Shown here: piece after piece, positions 1 through 5,871 of the stretch
How positions within the stretch are numbered: position 1 is the first letter of the stretch
Layout: each line of letters starts with the position of its first letter
Origin: Bacteroidota bacterium
GTDB taxonomy: Bacteria > Bacteroidota > Bacteroidia > UKL13-3
Direction: 5' to 3'
DNA length: 5,871 bases
NCBI GenBank assembly: GCA_947460565.1
Contig: CANHJJ010000132.1
Span: forward strand, 1 to 5,871
The notes under the pieces: model-generated
Database searches by the model: none
Told to the model about the DNA's origin: nothing
What the model saw: the letters and a program-made list of their open reading frames with translations, nothing else
Program-made: the position numbers and the translations under genes

Positions 1-842
1 ATATCATAAGGTTGGTTGGCATTTTCAGGAATTATTTCGGCCAATTTCGGACGCATTTCATCTCCAGCTTCGTAAGCAAAATCAGGTGTTTTTTCTTCGC
101 AATTTTCAGGTATATAACTTATCAATTTTTTCAATTGATTGATACAATCTATCTCGTTTGCAGCAGTAAAATGAGCCACTCCACTTTTTGTTGAATGAAC
201 GGATGCACCTCCTAAGTCCTCACTAGAGACCTCTTCATGTGTTACTGTTTTTACAACATTGGGTCCTGTAACAAACATATAGCTGGTATTTTCGACCATC
301 ATAATAAAGTCGGTAATAGCAGGACTATACACTGCTCCACCAGCGCATGGTCCCATGATGGCAGAGATTTGAGGGATAACTCCACTAGCCATTGTGTTTC
401 TGTAAAATATATCAGCGTATCCACCAAGAGAAACAACACCTTCCTGAATCCTTGCACCACCGCTATCATTTAGGCCAATTAATGGGGCACCATTTTTCAT
501 GGCTAAATCCATTAGTTTACAAATCTTTTCTGCATGCGTTTCTGATAGAGAGCCTCCAAATACAGTAAAATCTTGAGAGAAAACATAAATCAAGCGACCT
601 GATATGGTGCCATAACCGGTTATTACACCATCACCCAAAAACTGCTGGTTTTCCATGCCAAAATCCTTGCTTCTATGCGTAACAAAAGCACCAATTTCTT
701 CAAAGCTACCTTCATCAAGCAAAAAGTGTATTCTTTCTCTGGCAGTAAGCTTACCTTTTTTATGTTGCGATGCAATACGATCAAGACCTCCACCTAGTTG
801 TGATTCTTCTCTGAATCGTAGTAATTTTTCTCTTTTATCCAT
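1..842 (-). CDS. Acyl-CoA carboxylase, carboxyltransferase (beta) subunit, PccB type; C-terminus outside window
   Basis: Open from the ATG at 842 to the window edge: 280 codons of a family that is usually about 510-520 residues, so only the N-terminal carboxyltransferase half is present. These proteins move the carboxyl group from biotin to an acyl-CoA such as propionyl-CoA, working with a biotin carboxylase/carrier subunit in the cytoplasm. Visible landmarks are GKLTARERI (30-38), DSGGARIQEGV (126-136), the glycine-rich GPCAGGAVYSPA (164-175), FVTGPNVVKTVT (190-201) and LGGASVH (210-216). GPCAGGA and LGGAS match the loops that form the oxyanion holes in this family. The sequence ends in NQPYD, a conserved stretch between the two crotonase-like halves. 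The start is the first ATG after an in-frame stop at 873-875. The acyl-CoA specificity residue lies in the missing half, so propionyl-CoA is likely but acetyl- or methylcrotonyl-CoA cannot be excluded. No biotin-carboxylase gene is in view. Confidence 0.93.
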   Translation of the reverse strand, partial: MDKREKLLRFREESQLGGGLDRIASQHKKGKLTARERIHFLLDEGSFEEIGAFVTHRSKDFGMENQQFLGDGVITGYGTISGRLIYVFSQDFTVFGGSLSETHAEKICKLMDLAMKNGAPLIGLNDSGGARIQEGVVSLGGYADIFYRNTMASGVIPQISAIMGPCAGGAVYSPAITDFIMMVENTSYMFVTGPNVVKTVTHEEVSSEDLGGASVHSTKSGVAHFTAANEIDCINQLKKLISYIPENCEEKTPDFAYEAGDEMRPKLAEIIPENANQPYD

Positions 843-1022
843 GTTAATAATAATGCTGCAATATGCTTGAAATTACCTAAAATTTAAACAATTTTCAATC
901 AAAAAAGCCTCACTTTGCGCGACTTTTTTTATTGAATTATTTTTTTGTTACTACTCTAACCATTATTTGATTTCACATTTTCCTTATTATTTATTGAAAA
1001 TAAATTAACAGAAAAAATAAAT
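843..1022. other. A/T-rich gap between pfkA and the carboxylase gene
   Basis: These 180 bases contain the weak hairpin at 901-930 and no convincing open reading frame. Any carboxylase promoter should lie between the hairpin and 842. On the minus strand there are several TTG triplets and two imperfect -7 candidates (TAAATTTT, and TAATTTCA with a TTG 20 bases upstream), but none matches TAnnTTTG well enough to call. Confidence 0.5.
901..930 (-). terminator. Weak intrinsic terminator candidate downstream of pfkA
   Basis: Read on the minus strand, AAAAAAGUC and GGCUUUUUU can pair (9 bp with one G-U) around an 11-base loop, and the arm ends in six U. On the plus strand the wobble becomes a C-A mismatch, so the hairpin is better in the direction of pfkA transcription. 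It lies about 95 bases past the pfkA stop and about 60 bases before the carboxylase start. The stem is mostly A-U, so termination may be incomplete. Confidence 0.4.
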
Positions 1023-2000
1023 TTATGAATTAAAAATATCAATTAATTTCAACATGTCTGGATTTAAATCTTTTTTCATGTTTATTGAATCATGAAAAGG
1101 AGTTAATACTACTCTATTGTTTATTAACCCTGCCATTTTGTTTCTCTCCCCTTTCATCAAAGCTTCAACAGCAGCATTTCCAAGCTTAGATGCTAAAACC
1201 CTATCATAAGCGCTTGGGGATCCCCCCCTTTGAATATGTCCTAGAATTACGACTCTTGATTCGAAACCAGGAATTTCTTTTTTTAATCGATCAGATATTG
1301 CAAATGCCCCACCTTCATAGTTTCCTTCAGCTACAATGGCAATTGAAAATGACTTTTTACTTGTTTGGCGATCTTTAAAAAATTGAATTACTTCGGCAAT
1401 ATCTTCCTTTATTTCAGGAAGTAAAATTACTTCTGCTCCTCCAGCTATACCCGATGCTAATGCTATGAAACCTGCTTCACGGCCCATTACTTCAATAAAA
1501 AAGGTTCTACCATGTGAATCTGCCGTATCGCGTATTTTATCAATGGCATCCATGGCTGTATTGATAGCTGTATCAAAACCTATTGTAAAGTCTGTTCCAT
1601 ACAAATCATTATCTATGGTTCCAGGAGCGCCAATAGAGGGAATTCCAAATTCATTGTAAAAAATTTCAGCGCCTGTAAATGTTCCATTTCCTCCTATACA
1701 AACAATGCCCTCTATGCCATGATCCATTAAGTTATCATACGCTTTTTTTCTACCTTCTTTGGATCTAAATTCTTCACTTCTGGATGACTTTAGTATAGTG
1801 CCCCCTCTTTGAATAATGTTACCGACACTTCTAGATGTCATTGGAATAAACGCTTCACGTCCTTGAATCATGCCGTTGTAGCCGTGCATTATACCTACTA
1901 CTTCTATATTATTAAATATGGCAGTTCTTACAACTGCCCTAACGCACGCGTTCATTCCGGGGGCATCACCCCCTGATGTAAATACTCCTATTTTTTTCAT
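1023..2000 (-). CDS. pfkA: ATP-dependent 6-phosphofructokinase (PfkA family), active-site Asp to Asn variant
   Basis: A 325-residue protein, normal length for bacterial PfkA (about 320), which phosphorylates fructose 6-phosphate to fructose 1,6-bisphosphate in the cytoplasm. Family landmarks in order: nucleotide-binding TSGGDAPGMNA (8-18), arginines R21 and R25 matching the E. coli effector-site arginines, GGTILKSSR (66-74), PGTIDND (126-132) with D130 matching the catalytic base Asp127 of E. coli, EVMGREAG (170-177) and LGHIQRGGSP (253-262) with the substrate-binding His and Arg. Gly106 sits where ATP-dependent enzymes have Gly and PPi-dependent ones usually have Asp, so ATP is the expected donor. 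The odd point is CIGGNGTFTGA (101-111): N105 replaces the Asp of the usual GGDGS motif, a Mg2+ ligand in E. coli (Asp103). The remaining catalytic residues look intact, so an active or altered enzyme is more likely than a dead one. A strong hairpin ends 16 bases before the start, leaving no room for a normal promoter between them. Confidence 0.95.
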   Translation of the reverse strand: MKKIGVFTSGGDAPGMNACVRAVVRTAIFNNIEVVGIMHGYNGMIQGREAFIPMTSRSVGNIIQRGGTILKSSRSEEFRSKEGRKKAYDNLMDHGIEGIVCIGGNGTFTGAEIFYNEFGIPSIGAPGTIDNDLYGTDFTIGFDTAINTAMDAIDKIRDTADSHGRTFFIEVMGREAGFIALASGIAGGAEVILLPEIKEDIAEVIQFFKDRQTSKKSFSIAIVAEGNYEGGAFAISDRLKKEIPGFESRVVILGHIQRGGSPSAYDRVLASKLGNAAVEALMKGERNKMAGLINNRVVLTPFHDSINMKKDLNPDMLKLIDIFNS

Positions 2001-2016
2001 TTTCTTTGTAAAAATA

Positions 2017-2051
2017 AAAAAGCCGTTTTACTTTCTGTAAAACGGCTTTTT
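2017..2051. terminator. Strong intrinsic terminator, bidirectional, between the lipoprotein gene and pfkA
   Basis: AAAAAGCCGTTTTAC (2017-2031) and GTAAAACGGCTTTTT (2037-2051) are perfect 15-bp inverted repeats around a five-base loop (2032-2036). With A tracts on one side and T tracts on the other, the hairpin could terminate in either direction. On the minus strand it follows the lipoprotein stop by 16 bases and is followed by further U-rich sequence, so it is the natural end of that transcript. It also sits directly in front of pfkA. Confidence 0.9.
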
Positions 2052-2067
2052 AAATTTGGTTTATTTA

Positions 2068-3117
2068 TTATGGTAACATTTTAATTTGAACTTGGAAGTT
2101 ACCAGTTAAGTCTGCTCCTGGTGTAAGAGCTATAAGCATTAAACCTGATTTGCCGTCTGCTGTTTTAAATGCTATTATTTCATCACTAGTAAGTTTTGCT
2201 AATTTATTGGTTGGCGCTGCAAGAGGATTAGATGTATTTGGATCGATATCTTTACCGTCAAACTTTAGACTTCTCAATAAAGTATTTACAGCTTGGTTAC
2301 TAGGATCACTTGCATTATTAAACTGCGAAATAGAAAAAGCGCTTGCTAATCTAATAAATTTTGTAGCTCGAGGGGAACCTGCCGGCCATTTTGAAATTTC
2401 ATCTTGATATCCTTGACCTGCAGCAAATGGATAATCAGGCGAATATAAGGCACCTTTCACATTTGCATCTTGCAGGTTAGAGAAAAATACAAAATCAATT
2501 TTGCTTGCATTTTCTCTAGCTGGTAAATAAAATTTCCCAGTTGTAGGATCTTTTTTTGTCTTATCTGTGCCTATGGCATAGGCTTGGAAATTATCAGCAT
2601 ATCCTAAAAATCGGTTGTTTTGATTTCCATTAGCACTAGCACCTAAAAAAATTTGCGGTGAAACTGATATTCCTTTAACAATAAAAGTTATACTATCCTT
2701 GGTAAGAATACCTTTAGAGTCAGTAACCAATACCAAATAGGTTATTTTATCTTCTTGAGCTAATGAATTTAAATTGTCACCAGTTTGAACATCATTAACG
2801 ATAAAATCAGTTGAGGTAGCATTTAAAGTTGAATCGACTTTTATCAATTTATAATCTCCAGCTGAACTTGAAATATTGCGTTTTACTTCTAGTTTTGCTA
2901 ATTTATCACCCCCTGTAATGGTAATATTTCCAGTAATTTTAATGGTGTCTGGAAATTGGCTAATTTGAATGAGTGTGCGAACTCCATTATTAAGCGTAAT
3001 TGTTACTACAGATGCAGTTGGATCAACAATTGCAGTTTTGGAATCGTCTCCGCAAGATGCGAACATAATGCTACTTAAAGCTAGCATTGCTACTATCGAT
3101 TTTATTGTCTTTTTCAT
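2068..3117 (-). CDS. Predicted lipoprotein of unknown function, possibly surface-exposed
   Basis: A 349-residue protein I cannot assign to a named family. It starts MKKTIKSIVA, followed by a hydrophobic stretch (8-20) and FASC (19-22), a type II signal peptide with C22 as the likely lipidated cysteine. The next residues, GDDS, are acidic and resemble the acidic signals after Cys that send some Bacteroidota lipoproteins to the cell surface (inference). Residues about 35-150 alternate hydrophobic and polar residues and look like an all-beta, Ig-like domain. Residues about 155-349 form a second region with IDFVFF (207-212), ALYSPDYP (223-230) and EIIAFKTADGKSG (313-325). That layout resembles other uncharacterised Bacteroidota outer-surface lipoproteins as I remember them. 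No catalytic motif is evident. The gene has its own promoter candidate (3141-3169) and a strong terminator (2017-2051), so it is probably transcribed alone. No SusC/SusD-like partner is in the window. Confidence 0.85.
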   Translation of the reverse strand: MKKTIKSIVAMLALSSIMFASCGDDSKTAIVDPTASVVTITLNNGVRTLIQISQFPDTIKITGNITITGGDKLAKLEVKRNISSSAGDYKLIKVDSTLNATSTDFIVNDVQTGDNLNSLAQEDKITYLVLVTDSKGILTKDSITFIVKGISVSPQIFLGASANGNQNNRFLGYADNFQAYAIGTDKTKKDPTTGKFYLPARENASKIDFVFFSNLQDANVKGALYSPDYPFAAGQGYQDEISKWPAGSPRATKFIRLASAFSISQFNNASDPSNQAVNTLLRSLKFDGKDIDPNTSNPLAAPTNKLAKLTSDEIIAFKTADGKSGLMLIALTPGADLTGNFQVQIKMLP

Positions 3118-3140
3118 TTATATATTGATTATTTTTTTTA

Positions 3141-3169
3141 CGAATATAAGTTGTTTATTTTTAATACAA
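3141..3169 (-). promoter_or_regulatory. Bacteroidota-type promoter candidate for the lipoprotein gene
   Basis: On the minus strand, TTG (3167-3169) is followed after 18 bases by TATATTCG (3141-3148), one base off TAnnTTTG. The -7 element lies 23 bases before the ATG at 3117, implying a short A/T-rich leader. Its position in the small gap after the PUR-like gene supports independent transcription of the lipoprotein gene. Confidence 0.5.
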
Positions 3170-3187
3170 TAGCCCTAAATGTAAAAC

Positions 3188-3508
3188 TTATGCATTACTG
3201 CTTTCGTTCCAGCTATCATAGCTTTGTCTTTCAAATTCTGTAAAGTCATATTCTGGCATCAACTCAGTTTTAACATGGTTTACAGTTTCGTTTAAAGCTT
3301 CGGCAAACTTGTTAAAATCTTCTTTGTAAAGAAAAATCTTGTGTTTGATGTAAGTACCATCTTCCATCCTTTTCTTACTTTCAGTAATGGTTATAAAATA
3401 ATCATTACCTTTTGTTGATTTCACATCAAAGAAATAAGTTCTTTTTCCTGCTCTTATTTTCTTTGAGAAAATTTCTTCCTGTCCGTCTCTTCTTTCGTTG
3501 TCCTCCAT
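3188..3508 (-). CDS. PUR-alpha-like nucleic-acid-binding protein (DUF3276 family)
   Basis: A 106-residue protein that I recognise from the core IFSKKIRAGKRTYFFDVK (13-30), the ITITESKKR stretch (39-47) and HKIFLYKEDFNKF (55-67), typical of the small PUR-alpha-like family found in Bacteroidota. PUR domains have a Whirly-like beta-beta-beta-beta-alpha fold that binds single-stranded DNA or RNA. A single-repeat protein like this would be expected to act as a dimer in the cytoplasm. The N-terminus (MEDNERRDGQEE) is charged, and the tail after about residue 83 is acidic and low in structure. The basic, aromatic core (K17, R18, R22, Y24, F25, F26) is a plausible nucleic-acid surface. The physiological role in Bacteroidota is not known to me. 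It has its own promoter candidate upstream (3544-3572), and no clear terminator separates it from the lipoprotein gene downstream. There is no sign of truncation. Confidence 0.88.
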   Translation of the reverse strand: MEDNERRDGQEEIFSKKIRAGKRTYFFDVKSTKGNDYFITITESKKRMEDGTYIKHKIFLYKEDFNKFAEALNETVNHVKTELMPEYDFTEFERQSYDSWNESSNA

Positions 3509-3543
3509 AAATGTTACATCTTATTTGGTTTATTTAATTGTCG

Positions 3544-3572
3544 CAAAATATTAGTAGGAAGTTGCATTTCAA
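3544..3572 (-). promoter_or_regulatory. Bacteroidota-type promoter candidate for the PUR-like gene
   Basis: On the minus strand, TTG (3570-3572) lies exactly 19 bases before TATTTTGC, whose TATTTTG part is 3544-3550. This is TAnnTTTG with one base missing between TA and TTTG. It is 35 bases upstream of the ATG at 3508, in the gap after the exporter gene. I see no strong hairpin in that gap, so readthrough from the exporter gene may also contribute. Confidence 0.42.
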
Positions 3573-3613
3573 AATAAAAATTACCTTAACAAACCCTAAT
3601 GTTGATAATATTA

Positions 3614-5443
3614 TTAATTTAATACATTATCTGTACTAAGTTGTTTGTTAAATATCTCTTGGTATACGCCCATTTTATTGATCAATTCCTCGTGTGTACC
3701 TTCCTCAATTACAGCGCCTTCATTAAGCACTAGGATGTAATCACAATCTTTTAGACTAGAAGGTCTATGACTAACTGTAATCACTGTTTTTTGGCTGCCA
3801 ATGGCCTTGATATTTTCCAAAATTTCTGCTTCCGTTTTGGTGTCTAAGGCACTCAGACAGTCATCAAAAATAAAGATTTCTGGATTTTTGATAAATGCTC
3901 GTGCAATCGCAACCCTCTGCTTTTGGCCACCTGATAGGGTAATACCCCTTTCGCCCAACATGGTTTTATACTTATCTTTAAATCCTTCAATATTATCGCT
4001 AAGTGCAGCTTGCTTGGCTGCTTGTTCAACCTTTGATTTGGTATTTTGATCTATAGTTTCAACACCTAACAAAATATTGTTGTAAATGCTGTCGCTAAAT
4101 AAAAAAACGTCTTGAGGTACATAACCTATTTGTTGCTTAAATTTCTTTAAATCAATGTCTTTTATGTTTATACCATCTATCAAAATTTCACCTTCTTTTG
4201 CATCAAAGATTCTAAGAATTAAACTTAATAAACTCGACTTACCAGAACCCGTACTTCCTAGTATGCCAAATCGAGTTCCTTTGTTGATTGTAAAATTAAG
4301 GTTCTCGATGGCTGCTTTTGTTTTGCCAGGATAGGTATATGAAACATTTTTAAACTCAATTTTTTCTTTGAAGTAAAATTCATTTTGAGTTTGGCTAACA
4401 ATTTCAGGCTTAGTAAACAAAAATTCATTTATTCTTTTTTGTGATGCATCTGCTCTTTGGATGAGGGAACTAACCCAACCTACCGAAGCCACAGGCCAAG
4501 TAAGCATATTAATGTAAATGGTAAATTCAGCAATATTTCCAATGGTAATTTCGCCATCAATCACCATTAGCCCCCCAACAAAAATGGTTATGATGGAACT
4601 AAAACCTGTAAGGAAAAACATAAGTGGGAAAAAGAGGGCCTCTACCCTGGCTAAATGCAGTTGCTTTTGCTTGTACTCATGTGTTTCAACAAAAAAATCT
4701 TCTTGTGATGCATTCTCTCTTGCAAATGCTTTTAAAACTCGGATTCCTGAAAAGGCTTCTTGCACAAAGGTTGTTAGGTCACTTAGTTTTGACTGAATGG
4801 CATCGCTGCGCTTATTTATGAGTGTGTTCACATAGAAAATGCTGTAGGATAAAAATGGTAGGGGTATTAAAACCCAAAAACTTAATTTGGCACTTACCGA
4901 AAACATAGCCCACAGCACCACAATAAATGTAACAGCAAGGTTTACGGTATACATGATGGCTGGGCCAATATACATCCTTACTCTACTAACGTCTTCACTT
5001 ATTCTTGCCATCAAATCACCTGTATTGTTTTTTCTATAAAAGTTTTGATCAAGTGTTTGATAATGACTGAATATTTCATTTTTCAAATCATATTCGACCA
5101 AACGACTCATCACGATGAGGCTTTGTCTCATCATATACATGAAAAATCCCCTTAATAGTGCTAAACCAATTATTACTACTGAGAAATAAAGGATTGTTAT
5201 GCCGATAAAATGATACAAGGCTGCATTAAGTTGACTTCCTTCAAAGAGCCTGTAAGTTGCTAAATTTTCTTTGATTAAATCAATAACAATTCTTACGGAT
5301 TGTGCTGGTAATATAGCAAATAGGTTTGAAAGTGTCACCCATAACATGCCCAGCATAAGACGATACCGGTATTTATAAAAATATTTGTTTAAATGACTTA
5401 ATGCTCTCATCTGAAGTTTTGCAATTTTAGAAGAAATACTCAT
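3614..5443 (-). CDS. ABC exporter half-transporter (permease plus ATPase), MdlA/MsbA-like
   Basis: A 609-residue fused membrane and ATPase protein, normal for type IV ABC exporters (about 570-620). The transmembrane domain has six hydrophobic segments at about 28-50, 77-103, 158-180, 184-208, 268-295 and 299-325. The coupling-region sequence TGDLMARISEDVSRVR (141-156) is typical of this fold. The nucleotide-binding domain has A-loop Y371, Walker A GSTGSGKS (396-403, K402), Q-loop Q444, signature LSGGQ (503-507), Walker B ending IFDD (525-528), D-loop SALD (531-534) and H559. D528 replaces the usual catalytic Glu, as in E. coli MdlA and in the degenerate-site subunits of heterodimeric exporters, so it may pair with a second half-transporter. 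No partner gene lies in the window, and a homodimer remains possible. The substrate cannot be told from sequence; lipids, drugs or peptides are all exported by relatives. The gene is divergent from the dehydrogenase gene and has 79 bases of shared upstream space. Confidence 0.95.
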   Translation of the reverse strand: MSISSKIAKLQMRALSHLNKYFYKYRYRLMLGMLWVTLSNLFAILPAQSVRIVIDLIKENLATYRLFEGSQLNAALYHFIGITILYFSVVIIGLALLRGFFMYMMRQSLIVMSRLVEYDLKNEIFSHYQTLDQNFYRKNNTGDLMARISEDVSRVRMYIGPAIMYTVNLAVTFIVVLWAMFSVSAKLSFWVLIPLPFLSYSIFYVNTLINKRSDAIQSKLSDLTTFVQEAFSGIRVLKAFARENASQEDFFVETHEYKQKQLHLARVEALFFPLMFFLTGFSSIITIFVGGLMVIDGEITIGNIAEFTIYINMLTWPVASVGWVSSLIQRADASQKRINEFLFTKPEIVSQTQNEFYFKEKIEFKNVSYTYPGKTKAAIENLNFTINKGTRFGILGSTGSGKSSLLSLILRIFDAKEGEILIDGINIKDIDLKKFKQQIGYVPQDVFLFSDSIYNNILLGVETIDQNTKSKVEQAAKQAALSDNIEGFKDKYKTMLGERGITLSGGQKQRVAIARAFIKNPEIFIFDDCLSALDTKTEAEILENIKAIGSQKTVITVSHRPSSLKDCDYILVLNEGAVIEEGTHEELINKMGVYQEIFNKQLSTDNVLN

Positions 5444-5462
5444 AAAAACTACTCTTTAAAAG

Positions 5463-5497
5463 TTGGTTATGAAATGTGAAATATTAGCATACTTTTG
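5463..5497 (+). promoter_or_regulatory. Promoter candidate for the amino-acid dehydrogenase gene
   Basis: TACTTTTG (5490-5497) matches TAnnTTTG exactly and is followed by CAGCC. It ends 25 bases before the ATG at 5523, which places the transcript start near 5502-5505 and gives a leader of about 20 bases. The nearest TTG upstream (5463-5465) is 24 bases away, longer than the usual 19 or so, so the -33 part is uncertain while the -7 element is good. No clear minus-strand promoter for the exporter was found in the same gap. Confidence 0.6.
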
Positions 5498-5522
5498 CAG
5501 CCGTTTTAATATTATCCATACT

Positions 5523-5871
5523 ATGCAAAACGCTGACATTTTCACCCAACTATCTACATATGATCATGAGCAGATAGTATTTTGCCAAGACCAAAGTACT
5601 GGTTTGAAGGCTATTATAGCAATCCATAACACCGTTTTAGGACCTGGTTTAGGTGGAACTAGAATATGGAATTATACCAATGAGGCTGAGGCTATTAACG
5701 ATGTAATGCGTTTAAGTCGAGGTATGACATACAAAGCAGCTATTTCAGGATTAAATTTAGGTGGTGCTAAAGCTGTTATTATTGGCGATGCAACTAAAAT
5801 CAAGACTGAAGGTTTGATGCGTAAGTTTGGTCGTTTTGTTGAAAATTTGAATGGAAAATATATCACAGCTG
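5523..5871 (+). CDS. Leu/Phe/Val-type amino-acid dehydrogenase, N-terminal part; C-terminus outside window
   Basis: The frame is open from the ATG at 5523 to the right edge: 116 codons plus one base of a family usually about 350-370 residues. These NAD-dependent enzymes reversibly deaminate branched-chain or aromatic amino acids to 2-oxo acids and ammonia in the cytoplasm. The visible part is the N-terminal dimerisation/substrate domain: LGPGLGGTRIW (39-49), then RGMTYKAAISGLNLGGAK (66-83). K71 and K83 are 12 residues apart, matching the two active-site lysines (68 and 80) of Bacillus leucine dehydrogenase. The NAD-binding Rossmann domain and the residues that separate Leu, Val and Phe activities are outside the window. 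Leucine dehydrogenase is the best single guess. A strong -7 element sits just upstream. The product would feed branched-chain oxo-acid breakdown, a plausible link with the acyl-CoA carboxylase at the other end of the window, although they are not in one operon. Confidence 0.93.
   Translation, partial: MQNADIFTQLSTYDHEQIVFCQDQSTGLKAIIAIHNTVLGPGLGGTRIWNYTNEAEAINDVMRLSRGMTYKAAISGLNLGGAKAVIIGDATKIKTEGLMRKFGRFVENLNGKYITA

Noticed and set aside
2150..2407. An 85-codon plus-strand open frame inside the lipoprotein gene.
   Set aside because: It is antisense to a frame with a signal peptide and lipobox, and has no recognisable motif, promoter or leader of its own.
3601..3620. A/T palindrome near ATAATATTAT just past the exporter stop, considered as a terminator.
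   Set aside because: The stem is entirely A-T, very short, and lacks a following U tract in the minus direction, so a terminator cannot be supported.
4518..4821. Two overlapping plus-strand open frames inside the exporter gene.
   Set aside because: They overlap each other and lie opposite the transmembrane domain of a clear ABC exporter, so they are shadows with no motif.
5493..5530. Inverted repeat TTTTGCA (5493-5499) / TGCAAAA (5524-5530) around the dehydrogenase start.
   Set aside because: It is seven bases in A/T-rich DNA and can arise by chance, and the left arm lies inside the -7 element, upstream of the expected transcript start, so it would not form in the mRNA. It is possible as an operator but unsupported.
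5672..5866. A 64-codon open frame on the minus strand at the right edge.
   Set aside because: It lies wholly within the dehydrogenase gene, whose plus-strand frame carries conserved active-site motifs, so it is an antisense shadow.

Overview
The window suggests a low-GC member of the Bacteroidota, judged by eye and without a database search. Three things point there. One is a small PUR-alpha-type protein (DUF3276 family), which I know mainly from Bacteroidota. Another is the promoter candidates, which fit the phylum's TTG / TAnnTTTG pattern rather than TTGACA / TATAAT. The third is that starts are preceded by A/T-rich leaders without Shine-Dalgarno sequences. Genes are densely packed, and every gap is shorter than 200 bases.

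Layout from left to right. Positions 1-842 (minus) hold the N-terminal 280 codons of an acyl-CoA carboxylase carboxyltransferase subunit (PccB type), which runs off the left edge. A 180-base gap follows with a weak hairpin that could end pfkA transcription. Positions 1023-2000 (minus) hold an ATP-type 6-phosphofructokinase with an Asn where the family normally has a Mg-binding Asp. A perfect 15-bp terminator hairpin lies at 2017-2051. Positions 2068-3117 (minus) hold an unrecognised two-part lipoprotein with its own promoter candidate. Positions 3188-3508 (minus) hold the PUR-alpha-like protein, also with its own promoter candidate. Positions 3614-5443 (minus) hold a 609-residue ABC exporter half-transporter of the MdlA/MsbA-like type with Asp in place of the catalytic Glu. 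Positions 5523-5871 (plus) hold the first 116 codons of a Leu/Phe/Val-type amino-acid dehydrogenase. It is divergent from the exporter and runs off the right edge behind a perfect TAnnTTTG element.

The genes do not form one pathway. The carboxylase subunit and the amino-acid dehydrogenase could both serve branched-chain amino-acid and propionyl-CoA metabolism, and pfkA is central glycolysis, but separate promoters and terminators suggest mostly independent transcription units. I found no CRISPR array, mobile element, tRNA, rRNA, toxin-antitoxin pair or defence system. This looks like an ordinary chromosomal housekeeping region. The points most worth checking are the PfkA active-site substitution, the terminator placed directly in front of pfkA, and the degenerate ATPase site of the exporter.
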